Source: an uncultured Granulosicoccaceae bacterium
GTDB lineage: Bacteria; Pseudomonadota; Gammaproteobacteria; Granulosicoccales; Granulosicoccaceae
Reading direction: 5' to 3'
DNA: 64,000 nucleotides
Assembly (NCBI GenBank): GCA_938041955.1
Contig: CALISD010000129.1
Span: 18,814 to 82,813, forward strand
The notes under the pieces are model-generated. The model had not been told where the DNA came from. It worked only from the letters and a program-made list of their open reading frames with translations, and made no database searches. Positions 8,837 to 16,870 of this stretch are shown piece by piece. Position numbers and translations under genes: made by a program. Within the stretch, counting starts at the first letter, position 1, and each line of letters starts with the position of its first letter.

Positions 8837-10018
8837 ATGTCAACCGCTGACTTTACCCTAGAGACTCTGCCGCAGCAGATCGCAGCGGGTCACCCCCACT
8901 TCTCATTGCAGTCGATCGATTCCGTATCTGTGCAAGAGCTTGAGGGTGTATTAGATGTCATTACGGAGGAAATTATTCTCGTTCAACGGTCAACCGGTGA
9001 TATCAAGTGGATGTCCAGCACTTGCAGAGGGGTATCGCATAAGTTAGGGGGCACAAAAAACATTGATGAATTTCCTTCTTTGCAAAAAATGATTAATGAC
9101 GCGCTCCCCTTGGATGCTGGTATCAAGGTTCAATCGCGGTGGCATACCATTGACGTACAGTGGCAGCAGTACATCGGAGATAACCGCAAGTCTTCAATCT
9201 CGCTGTTGGTGCGCCCTGAGTATTCAGATCATATCTGGGTTCGTTTCTACCGGAGCAATGATCGTGAGGACTATGTTAGGCAGTCTCTCGCTGACCATGA
9301 GAAATTATTCAGTACCTCGCAAGCGATCTCTGTATCTGAAATGGTAACAACGCTTGCGCATGAATTAAACCAGCCGCTGGGTACACTCGTTAACATAGTA
9401 AACGGTATCAAGTCACGATTGAAATCTGATGATAAAAATAATCAGGAAATATTCGACGTACTAGAGTTGGCTCAAAAACAAGGGCAATTTGCCTCAGATA
9501 TTTTGTTGAGGTTACGAGACTTTGCTCAGTCAAAAAAACCAGTCGTTGTGAAATGCAACGTTAGTGAATTGATTAGCAATACGCTGGCGTTACTGGACTG
9601 GGTTTTTGTTGCTGAGCAAGTCAATGTGAATTTTCACATTAAAGATACTGAGATTGTATTGGCTGGAGATGAGACTCTTCTGCAGCAGGTGTTAGTGAAC
9701 CTGCTGAGGAACTCGGTCGATGCGATGGCAAAGCTCGACAGTGAGGAAAGAAGAATCGATATTACGGTGAGTAACACTGAGGAGAAAGTGGCAATAGCGA
9801 TCTCTGATACCGGACATGGCATAGATGCAGATCATGAAAAGACCTTGTTTACCCCTTTCCGATCTAAAAAAGCCAATGGTATGGGGGTGGGTCTTAATAT
9901 TTGTCGATCTTTTATTGAATTGCATCAGGGGCAGTTCTGGTTTACTCAAAACGAGACTCGTGGTTGTACAGCAAACATTCTGATACCTAATGGACTGGCA
10001 AATGAAACAGGAAAATAA
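8837..10018 (+). CDS. Soluble FixL-like sensor histidine kinase inside the T3SS operon
   Basis: A 393-residue kinase with no membrane segment. Residues about 30-140 form a PAS-like sensory region. The phospho-acceptor is His175 in LAHELNQPL, the H-box type found in FixL and DctB-like kinases. The N box (LLQQVLVNLLRNSVDAM), G1 box (ISDTGHGID) and G2 (GMGVGLNICRSF) are intact, so it should be active. It overlaps the response-regulator gene that follows and sits between sctP and sctQ on the same strand, so it is probably co-transcribed with the apparatus it may control. The signal is not evident; no haem or flavin ligand motif was recognised. Confidence 0.88.
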   Translation: MSTADFTLETLPQQIAAGHPHFSLQSIDSVSVQELEGVLDVITEEIILVQRSTGDIKWMSSTCRGVSHKLGGTKNIDEFPSLQKMINDALPLDAGIKVQSRWHTIDVQWQQYIGDNRKSSISLLVRPEYSDHIWVRFYRSNDREDYVRQSLADHEKLFSTSQAISVSEMVTTLAHELNQPLGTLVNIVNGIKSRLKSDDKNNQEIFDVLELAQKQGQFASDILLRLRDFAQSKKPVVVKCNVSELISNTLALLDWVFVAEQVNVNFHIKDTEIVLAGDETLLQQVLVNLLRNSVDAMAKLDSEERRIDITVSNTEEKVAIAISDTGHGIDADHEKTLFTPFRSKKANGMGVGLNICRSFIELHQGQFWFTQNETRGCTANILIPNGLANETGK

Positions 10019-10652
10019 GGTTTTCGTTGTAGATGACAACGATGATTTTCGGAGTTCGGTAGCCTGGATGTTAAGGGGAGGAGGTTATAGGACGGTTGAA
10101 TTCGTGGACGGTGAAAAGGCAATAACCGCATTAAGGTTGGCTGAAAAATCCGACCTCTTTCGATCGTGCCTATTGCTTGATGTACGTATGCCACGTATGA
10201 GCGGTATTGAGTTTCATGAGCTCTTGAACCAGGCGCATATTCGAATACCTATCGTATACATGACGGGGCATGCCGATGTTCCATTGGCGGTGGAGGCAAT
10301 GAAAAAGGGGGCGGTTACTTTGCTGGAAAAACCGCTGCAACCGGAGCAGTTAACCAAAGCAATTGAATCGGCGATTAATTCGTCTATAGCAAGCAATTCG
10401 AATTTGTTCCATTCTGATGTAGATGACGCCGATTGTGGTGAATTCATGACTAAGTTGAATCTATTAACGCCGCGCGAGAGGGATGTTCTAAACGGTATGG
10501 TAGAGGGTCAGGTCAATAAAATGATAGCGGTCAGTCTGGATATAAGTGTACGAACGGTTGAGGTACACAGGGCAAGGCTGATGAAAAAATTGGGAATTAG
10601 AACCGCGTCAGAAGCGGTAAAGCTGGTATTTCTATGTCAAATGAAAAGATAA
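9990..10652 (+). CDS. FixJ/LuxR-type response regulator inside the T3SS operon
   Basis: A 220-residue regulator with a receiver domain (VVDDNDDF acidic pocket, phospho-acceptor Asp64 in LLLDVRMP, T/S in YMTGHAD, Lys in LLEKP) and a C-terminal LuxR-type helix-turn-helix (LTPRERDVL, then ISVRTVEVHRARLMKKLGI). The pattern is that of FixJ/TtrR. It overlaps the kinase by 29 bases; an alternative ATG at 10002 would shorten the overlap. It overlaps sctQ at the other end. The obvious partner is the adjacent kinase and the obvious target the T3SS promoter, but no binding site was identified. Confidence 0.92.
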   Translation: MDWQMKQENKVFVVDDNDDFRSSVAWMLRGGGYRTVEFVDGEKAITALRLAEKSDLFRSCLLLDVRMPRMSGIEFHELLNQAHIRIPIVYMTGHADVPLAVEAMKKGAVTLLEKPLQPEQLTKAIESAINSSIASNSNLFHSDVDDADCGEFMTKLNLLTPRERDVLNGMVEGQVNKMIAVSLDISVRTVEVHRARLMKKLGIRTASEAVKLVFLCQMKR

Positions 10653-11530
10653 TGATCGCTAACAACACTATGGATAGGTTGCAGAAGCAGACGCCCGGCG
10701 TTTTAACCGATGATGGTGTTAATGGGGGTTTGGAACAGAATATAACTTCTATTTACTATGAGGCGCGTACCGTCGTTGGGGCTTTGGGTTTATCTATCAC
10801 TACAAACGTTTTAGAACGTGGCTATATGTCACCGTTACAGTACAGATTGGAACTAAGTCGAATAGAACCTCTGGTACAACGCCTTGAGGATTGGCTCAGT
10901 GCCGCACTTTATTTCGAGCCAGCTGTAGAAATCACTGCGCCGCAAGTACTAAATATATTGATGTCAGATGATAATCGAAGCACAAAAAAAATCGGTGTTT
11001 ATCTGCCGGTAGAAAATTGGCAATTAGCAGAAGTAGGGGATGATGGTTTTGATTTGGGGGTCTTGTCGTTTGAGTGGCTGGATTATTCCACTGAACTGGT
11101 ACTGGCACGCTTCAATCTTTCCCCTGAAGAGCAAAACACAATACAGGCTAAAGCCACTGTACTATTGCCTCAATCGTTCGAGCCCTCATGGTGCTCAACG
11201 CTTTATGTGCCTGCCATAAATGGATGTCTGGACGGTCGAATTGCCGAGACCGGGCTGACATGGTTTCCTGGGAAAACCCTTGCTGTGGCATCCTCGCAGG
11301 AATACAACGATTGCCGGATTGATTGTGATGAAGTGATTAGTTTTTGCTCTGTATCTGCAAAAACGTTTTTCAATCATGAGAGATCGAATTTAAGTGAAAT
11401 AATCAGCAGGCGGTTTAGTGAGCATGGATGTGTAATACGATGCAGTAATGGTGTGGAGGCGTTAGGCAGCCTTATAGCGATTGGAAAGGGTATGGGGCTT
11501 CACATTAGCCGAGTAAACGGCCATTTATAG
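10634..11530 (+). CDS. sctQ: Type III secretion C-ring/pod protein SctQ
   Basis: A 298-residue protein with a C-terminal SpoA-like segment (about 225-298, ending GSLIAIGKGMGLHISRVNG) of the FliN/SctQ family, which builds the cytoplasmic pods of the sorting platform. The N-terminal two thirds are poorly conserved in the family and not recognisable here. It starts within the end of the response-regulator gene and is followed 21 bases later by sctR. Many sctQ genes also make a short SctQ-C from an internal start; I saw no internal start with a convincing ribosome-binding site. Confidence 0.8.
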   Translation: MSNEKIMIANNTMDRLQKQTPGVLTDDGVNGGLEQNITSIYYEARTVVGALGLSITTNVLERGYMSPLQYRLELSRIEPLVQRLEDWLSAALYFEPAVEITAPQVLNILMSDDNRSTKKIGVYLPVENWQLAEVGDDGFDLGVLSFEWLDYSTELVLARFNLSPEEQNTIQAKATVLLPQSFEPSWCSTLYVPAINGCLDGRIAETGLTWFPGKTLAVASSQEYNDCRIDCDEVISFCSVSAKTFFNHERSNLSEIISRRFSEHGCVIRCSNGVEALGSLIAIGKGMGLHISRVNGHL

Positions 11531-11551
11531 GGATATTAAAACGACATTGTT

Positions 11552-12208
11552 ATGGATCTTACTTCCTTTACGCCATCTTCAGCACTGCTTACGGTCATTC
11601 TGATCGCGTTAGCACCATTCGTTGCGGTGATGGTTACATCGTTCACCAAAATAGTGGTGGTGTTATCTCTGTTGAGAAACGCCTTGGGTGTGCAGCAGGT
11701 GCCACCGAACCTTGTTATTAATGGTTTGGCCATGGTGCTGACAATTTATGTTATGTACCCCGTAGGTCATCAGATGATGGATAATATCGCTAATACTGAT
11801 CAGGTGGCCACCACAACCGAAGGGCTTCTTGAGATGGCAGATGTTGGAAAAGAACCGGTGAGGGAGTTTTTGCTTAAGCATTCGCATGAACTGGAAAGGG
11901 CGTTTTTTCATAATACTGTACAAAAAATGAATGAAGGTGAGAATCTTCCCGATGTGCAGTCGAGTGATTTTGTGGTGTTGCTGCCGGCGTTTACCGTTAG
12001 TGAGTTGTCAGAGGCGTTTCAGATTGGTTTTTTGATCTATCTGCCATTTATAATTATAGATCTTGTTGTATCTAATATATTGATGGCGCTGGGGATGATG
12101 ATGTTATCGCCGACTTTGGTTTCTCTTCCGTTTAAGTTGCTGTTGTTCGTTATGGTTGATGGTTGGGCTAAGCTATCCCATGGTCTTGTTATTTCGTACT
12201 TAGTGTAA
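11552..12208 (+). CDS. sctR: Type III secretion export-gate protein SctR
   Basis: A 218-residue polytopic membrane protein of the FliP/SctR family, part of the SctR5-S4-T1 export gate. The family signatures are strong: SFTKIVVVLSLLRNALGVQQ near the first helix and PFIIIDLVVSNILMALGMMM with PFKLLLFVMVDGW near the C-terminus. The central periplasmic loop carries the usual polar segment. Unlike FliP it has no long cleavable signal. The stop codon overlaps the start of sctS (TAATG), as in most T3SS loci. Confidence 0.97.
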   Translation: MDLTSFTPSSALLTVILIALAPFVAVMVTSFTKIVVVLSLLRNALGVQQVPPNLVINGLAMVLTIYVMYPVGHQMMDNIANTDQVATTTEGLLEMADVGKEPVREFLLKHSHELERAFFHNTVQKMNEGENLPDVQSSDFVVLLPAFTVSELSEAFQIGFLIYLPFIIIDLVVSNILMALGMMMLSPTLVSLPFKLLLFVMVDGWAKLSHGLVISYLV

Positions 12209-12483
12209 TGCTGAGCTCAGACATTATCCAGTTAACCCAGCAGGCTTTGTGGCTGGTGCTTTACCTTGCGGCACCACCGGTTCTGGCTGGTGCCGTTTTC
12301 GGTTTGCTGGTGGCTTTTGTACAGGCGGCAACACAGCTACAAGAGCAGACCTTTCAGTTTGCAGTAAAGTTGTTTGCTATTGTAATCACCCTGTTTATTA
12401 CAGCTTCTCTGATGGGTGCAACCCTGTATCGCTATACAAATCGCATATTCACTGAATTCCCATCGATGGTTGCAGGTGGTTGA
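12208..12483 (+). CDS. sctS: Type III secretion export-gate protein SctS
   Basis: A 91-residue, two-helix membrane protein of the FliQ/SctS family. The two hydrophobic hairpin segments surround the polar core VAFVQAATQLQEQTFQF, a hallmark of the family that forms part of the gate pore. It starts on the last base of the sctR stop codon, so synthesis is coupled to SctR. Confidence 0.96.
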   Translation: MLSSDIIQLTQQALWLVLYLAAPPVLAGAVFGLLVAFVQAATQLQEQTFQFAVKLFAIVITLFITASLMGATLYRYTNRIFTEFPSMVAGG

Positions 12484-12505
12484 ATAGGTGTGCGGAAAAT
12501 AGAAA

Positions 12506-13303
12506 ATGGAAGACTCTGTTTTATACGGGCTGTTGTCAGAAAAAGTATTGCTTGTCGGGTTGTCAACTCTGAGGCTTATGGTTGCACTGCTGGTAATACC
12601 TGTTTTCTCTGATGAAATTGTACCGCCTCTGGTGCGCAATTCTTTGTTTGTGACACTGGCGATTGTGGTGGTCTATTTACAACCAGATAAAGATATAGAT
12701 ACGCTAAGTGTTTCGGGTTGGATGGCATTGGTTGGAAAGGAAATATTTATTGGTTTGGTGATCGGTTTCTTCTTAGGTTTGTTTTTATGGGCGTTTGAAG
12801 CGGCAGGAACGGTTATCGATACCCAGATTGGCGCTTCAATGGCGACAGTCTATGATCCAATTTCCGGGCATGATGTAACACTGTTTGGTGATTTTCTCGG
12901 ACGATGGGTTAACTTTGTTTTTGTCGCATCGGGAGGGCTTTTGTTTCTTGTTTTGGCGGTTCTTGAAAGCTATATGATTTGGCCTGTATATGAACCTATA
13001 CCAAATTTAAGGGCTGCGACGGTGGTGTTTTTTGAGAATGAATTCGGTCGGTTTATTAAGCTGGTGCTGATGATTTCATCTCCCATCGTTGTGGTTATAT
13101 TTCTTGTTGATATGTCTATGGGAATGATTAATCGCTTTGCAAGGCGGCTGGACATATTATTTCTATCGCTTGCGATAAAAGGGTTGGTCGCGTTGGTGAT
13201 GATGTTGATACTAATCCCGACAATGATCGAGATATTACACATGCAGCTAGATCTACACAGAAGTGGGCTTGTTAATATTACGGATAAAATTATTGGCATA
13301 TAA
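12506..13303 (+). CDS. sctT: Type III secretion export-gate protein SctT
   Basis: A 265-residue polytopic membrane protein of the FliR/SctT family, the single-copy cap of the export gate. About six hydrophobic segments are visible, and the region GKEIFIGLVIGFFLGLFLWAFEAAGTVIDTQIGASMA is typical. It is followed not by sctU, as in many loci, but by a lipoprotein gene 94 bases downstream; sctU is absent from this window. Confidence 0.95.
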   Translation: MEDSVLYGLLSEKVLLVGLSTLRLMVALLVIPVFSDEIVPPLVRNSLFVTLAIVVVYLQPDKDIDTLSVSGWMALVGKEIFIGLVIGFFLGLFLWAFEAAGTVIDTQIGASMATVYDPISGHDVTLFGDFLGRWVNFVFVASGGLLFLVLAVLESYMIWPVYEPIPNLRAATVVFFENEFGRFIKLVLMISSPIVVVIFLVDMSMGMINRFARRLDILFLSLAIKGLVALVMMLILIPTMIEILHMQLDLHRSGLVNITDKIIGI

Positions 13304-13397
13304 AGTCATTGTCAGATAGCGGTAAGCGTTTAATGATTCTAAGGCGTGTTGTTAGGCTGCTTCAGCTGAGTATGGTGTTAAGACAGGAGGTAAAGTC

Positions 13398-14228
13398 ATG
13401 GTAACTTCGCAAGTTTTAATGAAATATGGTGCTGTTTTTTTGGTTTTGTTGTTGCAAGCGTGCGCGAGCAATAATGTAGACAATAAAGTACCAGATGCCG
13501 AGAACATAGAAGCTGGTGAGATCCTCAGGGTAAAACTAGGCAGAAAGGTCGATCAGCCATTGATGCTGATAGCTACCGATCTGGTCGGTGCACTGTCGCA
13601 AATTTCACAGTTTGATACTGAAACAATCACTATTGATATGCCGGTGGCTATGTCTTATTTTGGCCGGGCGGTTCGAAAAGCCCTGAAGTCAAAGGGGTAT
13701 GACGTAAGGGAGGTAAGGACGAACGCGGCGGGAAACTTGTTGCTTACTTCAGTTGAGAGAAAAACCAGTGCTGAGACTGATGATATATTTACCTATGTAA
13801 TCAAAGTGAATGATGTCGCCCTGAAAAGGTCTTACTCGATTCAAAATCGAGTAGTAGTGCCTGTTTCTTCTTTGTACGTGCGTGGTGCAAGTCCCCGTTC
13901 TATCGTACTAGATGACAGGATTTTCGTTTCGGAAGACTATTGGCGCACAAGCTATAAGGCGTCTGACACTAGCAGGCAAGTTGCTGGTAATAGCAGTGCT
14001 TCCGAGATATCTGGACCAGATGAGTCGTATCTTTGTACGCCCGAGGGTAAAGGCAAGAACACAGACGGTTGGGTTTGTTGGAAGCACAAGTCCGGTAAAC
14101 AATGGATTGATGCCTCGACGAGGTCATCGCTGCTTAAGTCTGGAATGGTTGCCTACTCTATTCAGTGGGATGAATTGAATGCAATGCCGGATGTGGAAAT
14201 CATTGATGTTGTTTCGGGCGTGAACTAG
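13398..14228 (+). CDS. Lipoprotein of unknown function at the end of the T3SS operon
   Basis: A 276-residue lipoprotein with a classic signal and lipobox LLQAC, preceded by a perfect AGGAGG site. The residue after the lipid cysteine is Ala, consistent with outer-membrane sorting. The middle (VAMSYFGRAVRKALKSKGYDVREV) is a mixed alpha/beta segment followed by a beta-rich part with two cysteines (YLCTP and WVCWKH) that could form a disulphide. I do not recognise the family. Its position after sctT suggests a T3SS role such as secretin pilotin or accessory outer-membrane lipoprotein, but this is inference. A 23-codon open frame (13332-13403) overlaps its start; it may be chance. Confidence 0.6.
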   Translation: MVTSQVLMKYGAVFLVLLLQACASNNVDNKVPDAENIEAGEILRVKLGRKVDQPLMLIATDLVGALSQISQFDTETITIDMPVAMSYFGRAVRKALKSKGYDVREVRTNAAGNLLLTSVERKTSAETDDIFTYVIKVNDVALKRSYSIQNRVVVPVSSLYVRGASPRSIVLDDRIFVSEDYWRTSYKASDTSRQVAGNSSASEISGPDESYLCTPEGKGKNTDGWVCWKHKSGKQWIDASTRSSLLKSGMVAYSIQWDELNAMPDVEIIDVVSGVN

Positions 14229-14326
14229 TTCGTGCCTGCATAAGATGGTGTCAATATCTTTACAATACATCGTCAATAATAAGTTGATTGGAAAATTGAT
14301 GCTGAAATGGTGAGAAGTTATTGCGT

Positions 14327-14342
14327 CCGAAAGCGGTTTCGG
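14327..14342. promoter_or_regulatory. Candidate LacI-family operator
   Basis: The 16-base inverted repeat CCGAAAGCGGTTTCGG has six-base perfect arms around a central GCGG, close to the GAAA-GCGC-TTTC core seen in many LacI/CcpA/MalR-type operators. It lies about 50 bases upstream of the LacI-family gene at 14393, so autoregulation of the sugar operon is the simplest reading. No second copy was seen before the binding-protein gene. Confidence 0.6.
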
Positions 14343-14392
14343 GATAGCATCCTCCAGATGACTGACACAGTAATTCACATCAACCTGGCTTA

Positions 14393-15433
14393 ATGAAACG
14401 CACAACGCTAAAAGATCTCGCCAGATCCCTTGATCTGACGGAAGGTACTGTCTCAAGGGCGTTGAACGGCTATGCAGACATTAGCCCCCGCACGGTAGAC
14501 CGTGTTCAACAGGCAGCGGTAAAGCTTGGCTACAAGCCGAATCAAAACGCGCGGTTGCTAGCGACAGGTGGGGTTGCTGAGGCGGTGGCCTATGTTATTC
14601 CTCAAAACCATAGTTCTCTTGCTGAACCGTTCGTTGCACAGTTGCTGCGTGGTCTGGATGATTCGCTTTCAAGGCGTGGTTGGGATCTATTGGTGTCTCA
14701 TTCCCGCAGCGCAGAAGACGAGGCGGAAAAAATAAGCCGTCTGATTACCTCCGGGCGCGTCAGTGGAGTGTTGCTTACCAGACCGTTTCGCAACGATGCC
14801 AGAATCAAGCTTTTGCAGGAGGCCAAATTTCCATTTGTGGTGCACGGTCGCTCCGCGCACTGCGAAAACTATGCGTGGTATGACATAGATAATGAGCTGG
14901 CAATCAAAACCGCGACTTTGCATCTTATTGAGCAGGGCCACAGCCGGATCGGTTTTATCGGTGCGCCGCTTTATTATAACTTTGCCTACCAGCGTTTGGA
15001 GGGATACAAACTGGCGTTGCAGGAAAGCGGCATTGACTATGATGAAACAATTGTAGAGATCACCGAGATGCGGGATGACGCCGGTGAGAGTGCTGCAGCA
15101 AATCAACTCGATTCAGATCATCCACCTACTGCGTTCGTCTGCGTATCTGATACTCAGGCGCTCGGTGTACTTGCCGCTGTCAGAACGCGTGGTTTGACAG
15201 CAGGTGCAGATGTTTCAGTAATTGGCTACGACGGTCTTAAAATCGGACGTCATGCCAATCCGCCATTGACCAGTATGGCGCAACCTCAGGTTCAGTCAGG
15301 TCGTGAACTCGGTGATATGCTTTTGGCTATCATCGATGGAGACGACCCGACCAAACATCAAGTTCTAAAACGTGCAGAATTGCTTCTGCGTAATACCGTC
15401 GGTCCTGTAGTTAAGGATCGCAATTACCATTAA
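14393..15433 (+). CDS. LacI-family transcriptional regulator of the sugar operon
   Basis: A 346-residue regulator with an N-terminal LacI helix-turn-helix and hinge (TLKDLARSLDLTEGTVSRALN, then PRTVDRVQQAAVKLGYKPN) and a periplasmic-binding-protein-like sensing domain (GVLLTRPF, IGFIGAP, AFVCVSDTQALGVLAAV, SVIGYDG). It heads a co-directional operon for an ABC sugar importer and a GH63 hydrolase, so its effector is probably the imported solute or a product of it. A LacI-type palindrome lies just upstream. Confidence 0.95.
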   Translation: MKRTTLKDLARSLDLTEGTVSRALNGYADISPRTVDRVQQAAVKLGYKPNQNARLLATGGVAEAVAYVIPQNHSSLAEPFVAQLLRGLDDSLSRRGWDLLVSHSRSAEDEAEKISRLITSGRVSGVLLTRPFRNDARIKLLQEAKFPFVVHGRSAHCENYAWYDIDNELAIKTATLHLIEQGHSRIGFIGAPLYYNFAYQRLEGYKLALQESGIDYDETIVEITEMRDDAGESAAANQLDSDHPPTAFVCVSDTQALGVLAAVRTRGLTAGADVSVIGYDGLKIGRHANPPLTSMAQPQVQSGRELGDMLLAIIDGDDPTKHQVLKRAELLLRNTVGPVVKDRNYH

Positions 15434-15453
15434 CGCTAAACAAGGATTTATCT

Positions 15454-16794
15454 ATGTTTAAAACCAAGTTACTTTCGGCCGCTGTGATTGCGTCGGCGAT
15501 GGCGATTCCAGTCAGCCATGCCGATACCATTAAATTCTGGACGATGGAAATACAGCCGGAGAGAATGGCTATTCAGGAAAAGCTGGCTGAAGGTTTTAAA
15601 GCTGCCAGCGGGCACACTGTTGAGGTGATTCCTGTTGAAGAAGCAGAAATTTCAACCCGAACTACTGCTGCATTTGCGGCGGGTGATTTGCCGGATGTTT
15701 TAAACCATACAGTTCAGCACCTTCTGCCATTTGCTGAAGCGGGTATCCTTGATACTTCTGCTGCCACGGACGTAGTAGAGAAGCTTGGCGTTGATACCTA
15801 TGCAGCGGGTGCTGTGAATATGGCTAAGTCAAACGGTGAGATAGTATCTGTTCCGACCGATGGCTGGACGCAGTTGGTTGTCTACCGTGCTGACCTCTTT
15901 AAAGAAGCGGGCCTTAGCGCACCGAAGTCATTCGCAGACATTGAAGCGGCTATCGCTAAATTGCACAATCCGCCTGAAATGTATGGTTTTGTTGCTGCAA
16001 CCAAAATTGATGAAACCTACATGATGCAGCTCATTGAGCACATCTCACTTGCAGCGGGTTATTCACCTGTTAACGCTGATGGTTCAATCAATGAAGATAC
16101 TGCAGCGCTTAAAGAAGTGCTTAAGTTCTACAAGGTTATTGCTGATGCCTCCCCTGAAGGTGAGCTGTTCTGGAAGCAGTCTCGTGAACAGTATTTAGAC
16201 GGTAAAGCGGCGATGATCATCTGGTCGCCTTCCTTGCTTGATGAGTTGGGTGGTCTGCGTGACAGCGCGCCTGTCACTTACGCATCGGACACCACTTCAA
16301 AAGAGCTTGCTGAGAAAACCGGTTTTGTCACAGTGTTCTCCGGTCCGGGTAATGATGCCGGTGCGGCGTATGCAGACGTTCGTTATCTTGGTATCACTGC
16401 AGATGCCAATACTGATGTTGCAGCAGCATTTGTTGAGTATGTTGTTTCAGAGGGCTATGGCCACTGGTTGAGCCAGGCGCCTGAAGGCAAGTTCCCGGTT
16501 CGTCGTGGTGATGCTGCTGGAAGCACCCTGTACGAAGAGCTTTGGGCGACATTGCCAGTCGGTGTTGATCGTAAAGCGCCATTGGGTGATATCTATCCCA
16601 AGTCTGTGATAGACGATATTGTTGCTGGTCTATCTGTGGGTAATCGTTGGGGTGTTGAGTCTGGTAACCTGGCTACTGCTTCGAAGATCGTCAATGCCCG
16701 TGTTATGTCTCAGGTGATTCGCCAGTTTGTTGATGGTGAGCTATCCATAGACGACGCAGCGGCAATGATAGTAGAGAAGCACAAAGCACTTTAA
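15454..16794 (+). CDS. ABC transporter sugar-binding protein (MalE-like)
   Basis: A 446-residue periplasmic solute-binding protein of the family-1 (MalE/AglE/UgpB) type. A Sec signal peptide ends at SHA before DTIKFW; the body contains typical elements such as FAAGDLPDVLNH, VPTDGWTQLVVYRADLFKEAGL and KAAMIIWSP. It delivers the solute to the permease pair encoded downstream. The AAGGA site upstream is strong and a rho-independent terminator follows it, which would let the binding protein be made in excess over the membrane components. The substrate is not shown by the sequence; the GH63 gene suggests a glycosylglycerate or a related glycoside. Confidence 0.93.
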   Translation: MFKTKLLSAAVIASAMAIPVSHADTIKFWTMEIQPERMAIQEKLAEGFKAASGHTVEVIPVEEAEISTRTTAAFAAGDLPDVLNHTVQHLLPFAEAGILDTSAATDVVEKLGVDTYAAGAVNMAKSNGEIVSVPTDGWTQLVVYRADLFKEAGLSAPKSFADIEAAIAKLHNPPEMYGFVAATKIDETYMMQLIEHISLAAGYSPVNADGSINEDTAALKEVLKFYKVIADASPEGELFWKQSREQYLDGKAAMIIWSPSLLDELGGLRDSAPVTYASDTTSKELAEKTGFVTVFSGPGNDAGAAYADVRYLGITADANTDVAAAFVEYVVSEGYGHWLSQAPEGKFPVRRGDAAGSTLYEELWATLPVGVDRKAPLGDIYPKSVIDDIVAGLSVGNRWGVESGNLATASKIVNARVMSQVIRQFVDGELSIDDAAAMIVEKHKAL

Positions 16795-16822
16795 CTTAGT
16801 GCTTTAGTCTTCTACTTGATAT

Positions 16823-16851
16823 AAACGGCGGGGTAATCTCCGCCGTTTTTT
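16823..16851 (+). terminator. Rho-independent terminator/attenuator after the binding-protein gene
   Basis: Perfect 9-bp stem (AAACGGCGG / CCGCCGTTT) with an 8-base loop followed by further T residues. It sits 28 bases after the binding-protein stop and 20 bases before the permease start, so it probably allows partial read-through, giving more binding protein than permease. Confidence 0.85.
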
Positions 16852-16870
16852 CTTGTCAATAAAGAGCTAC

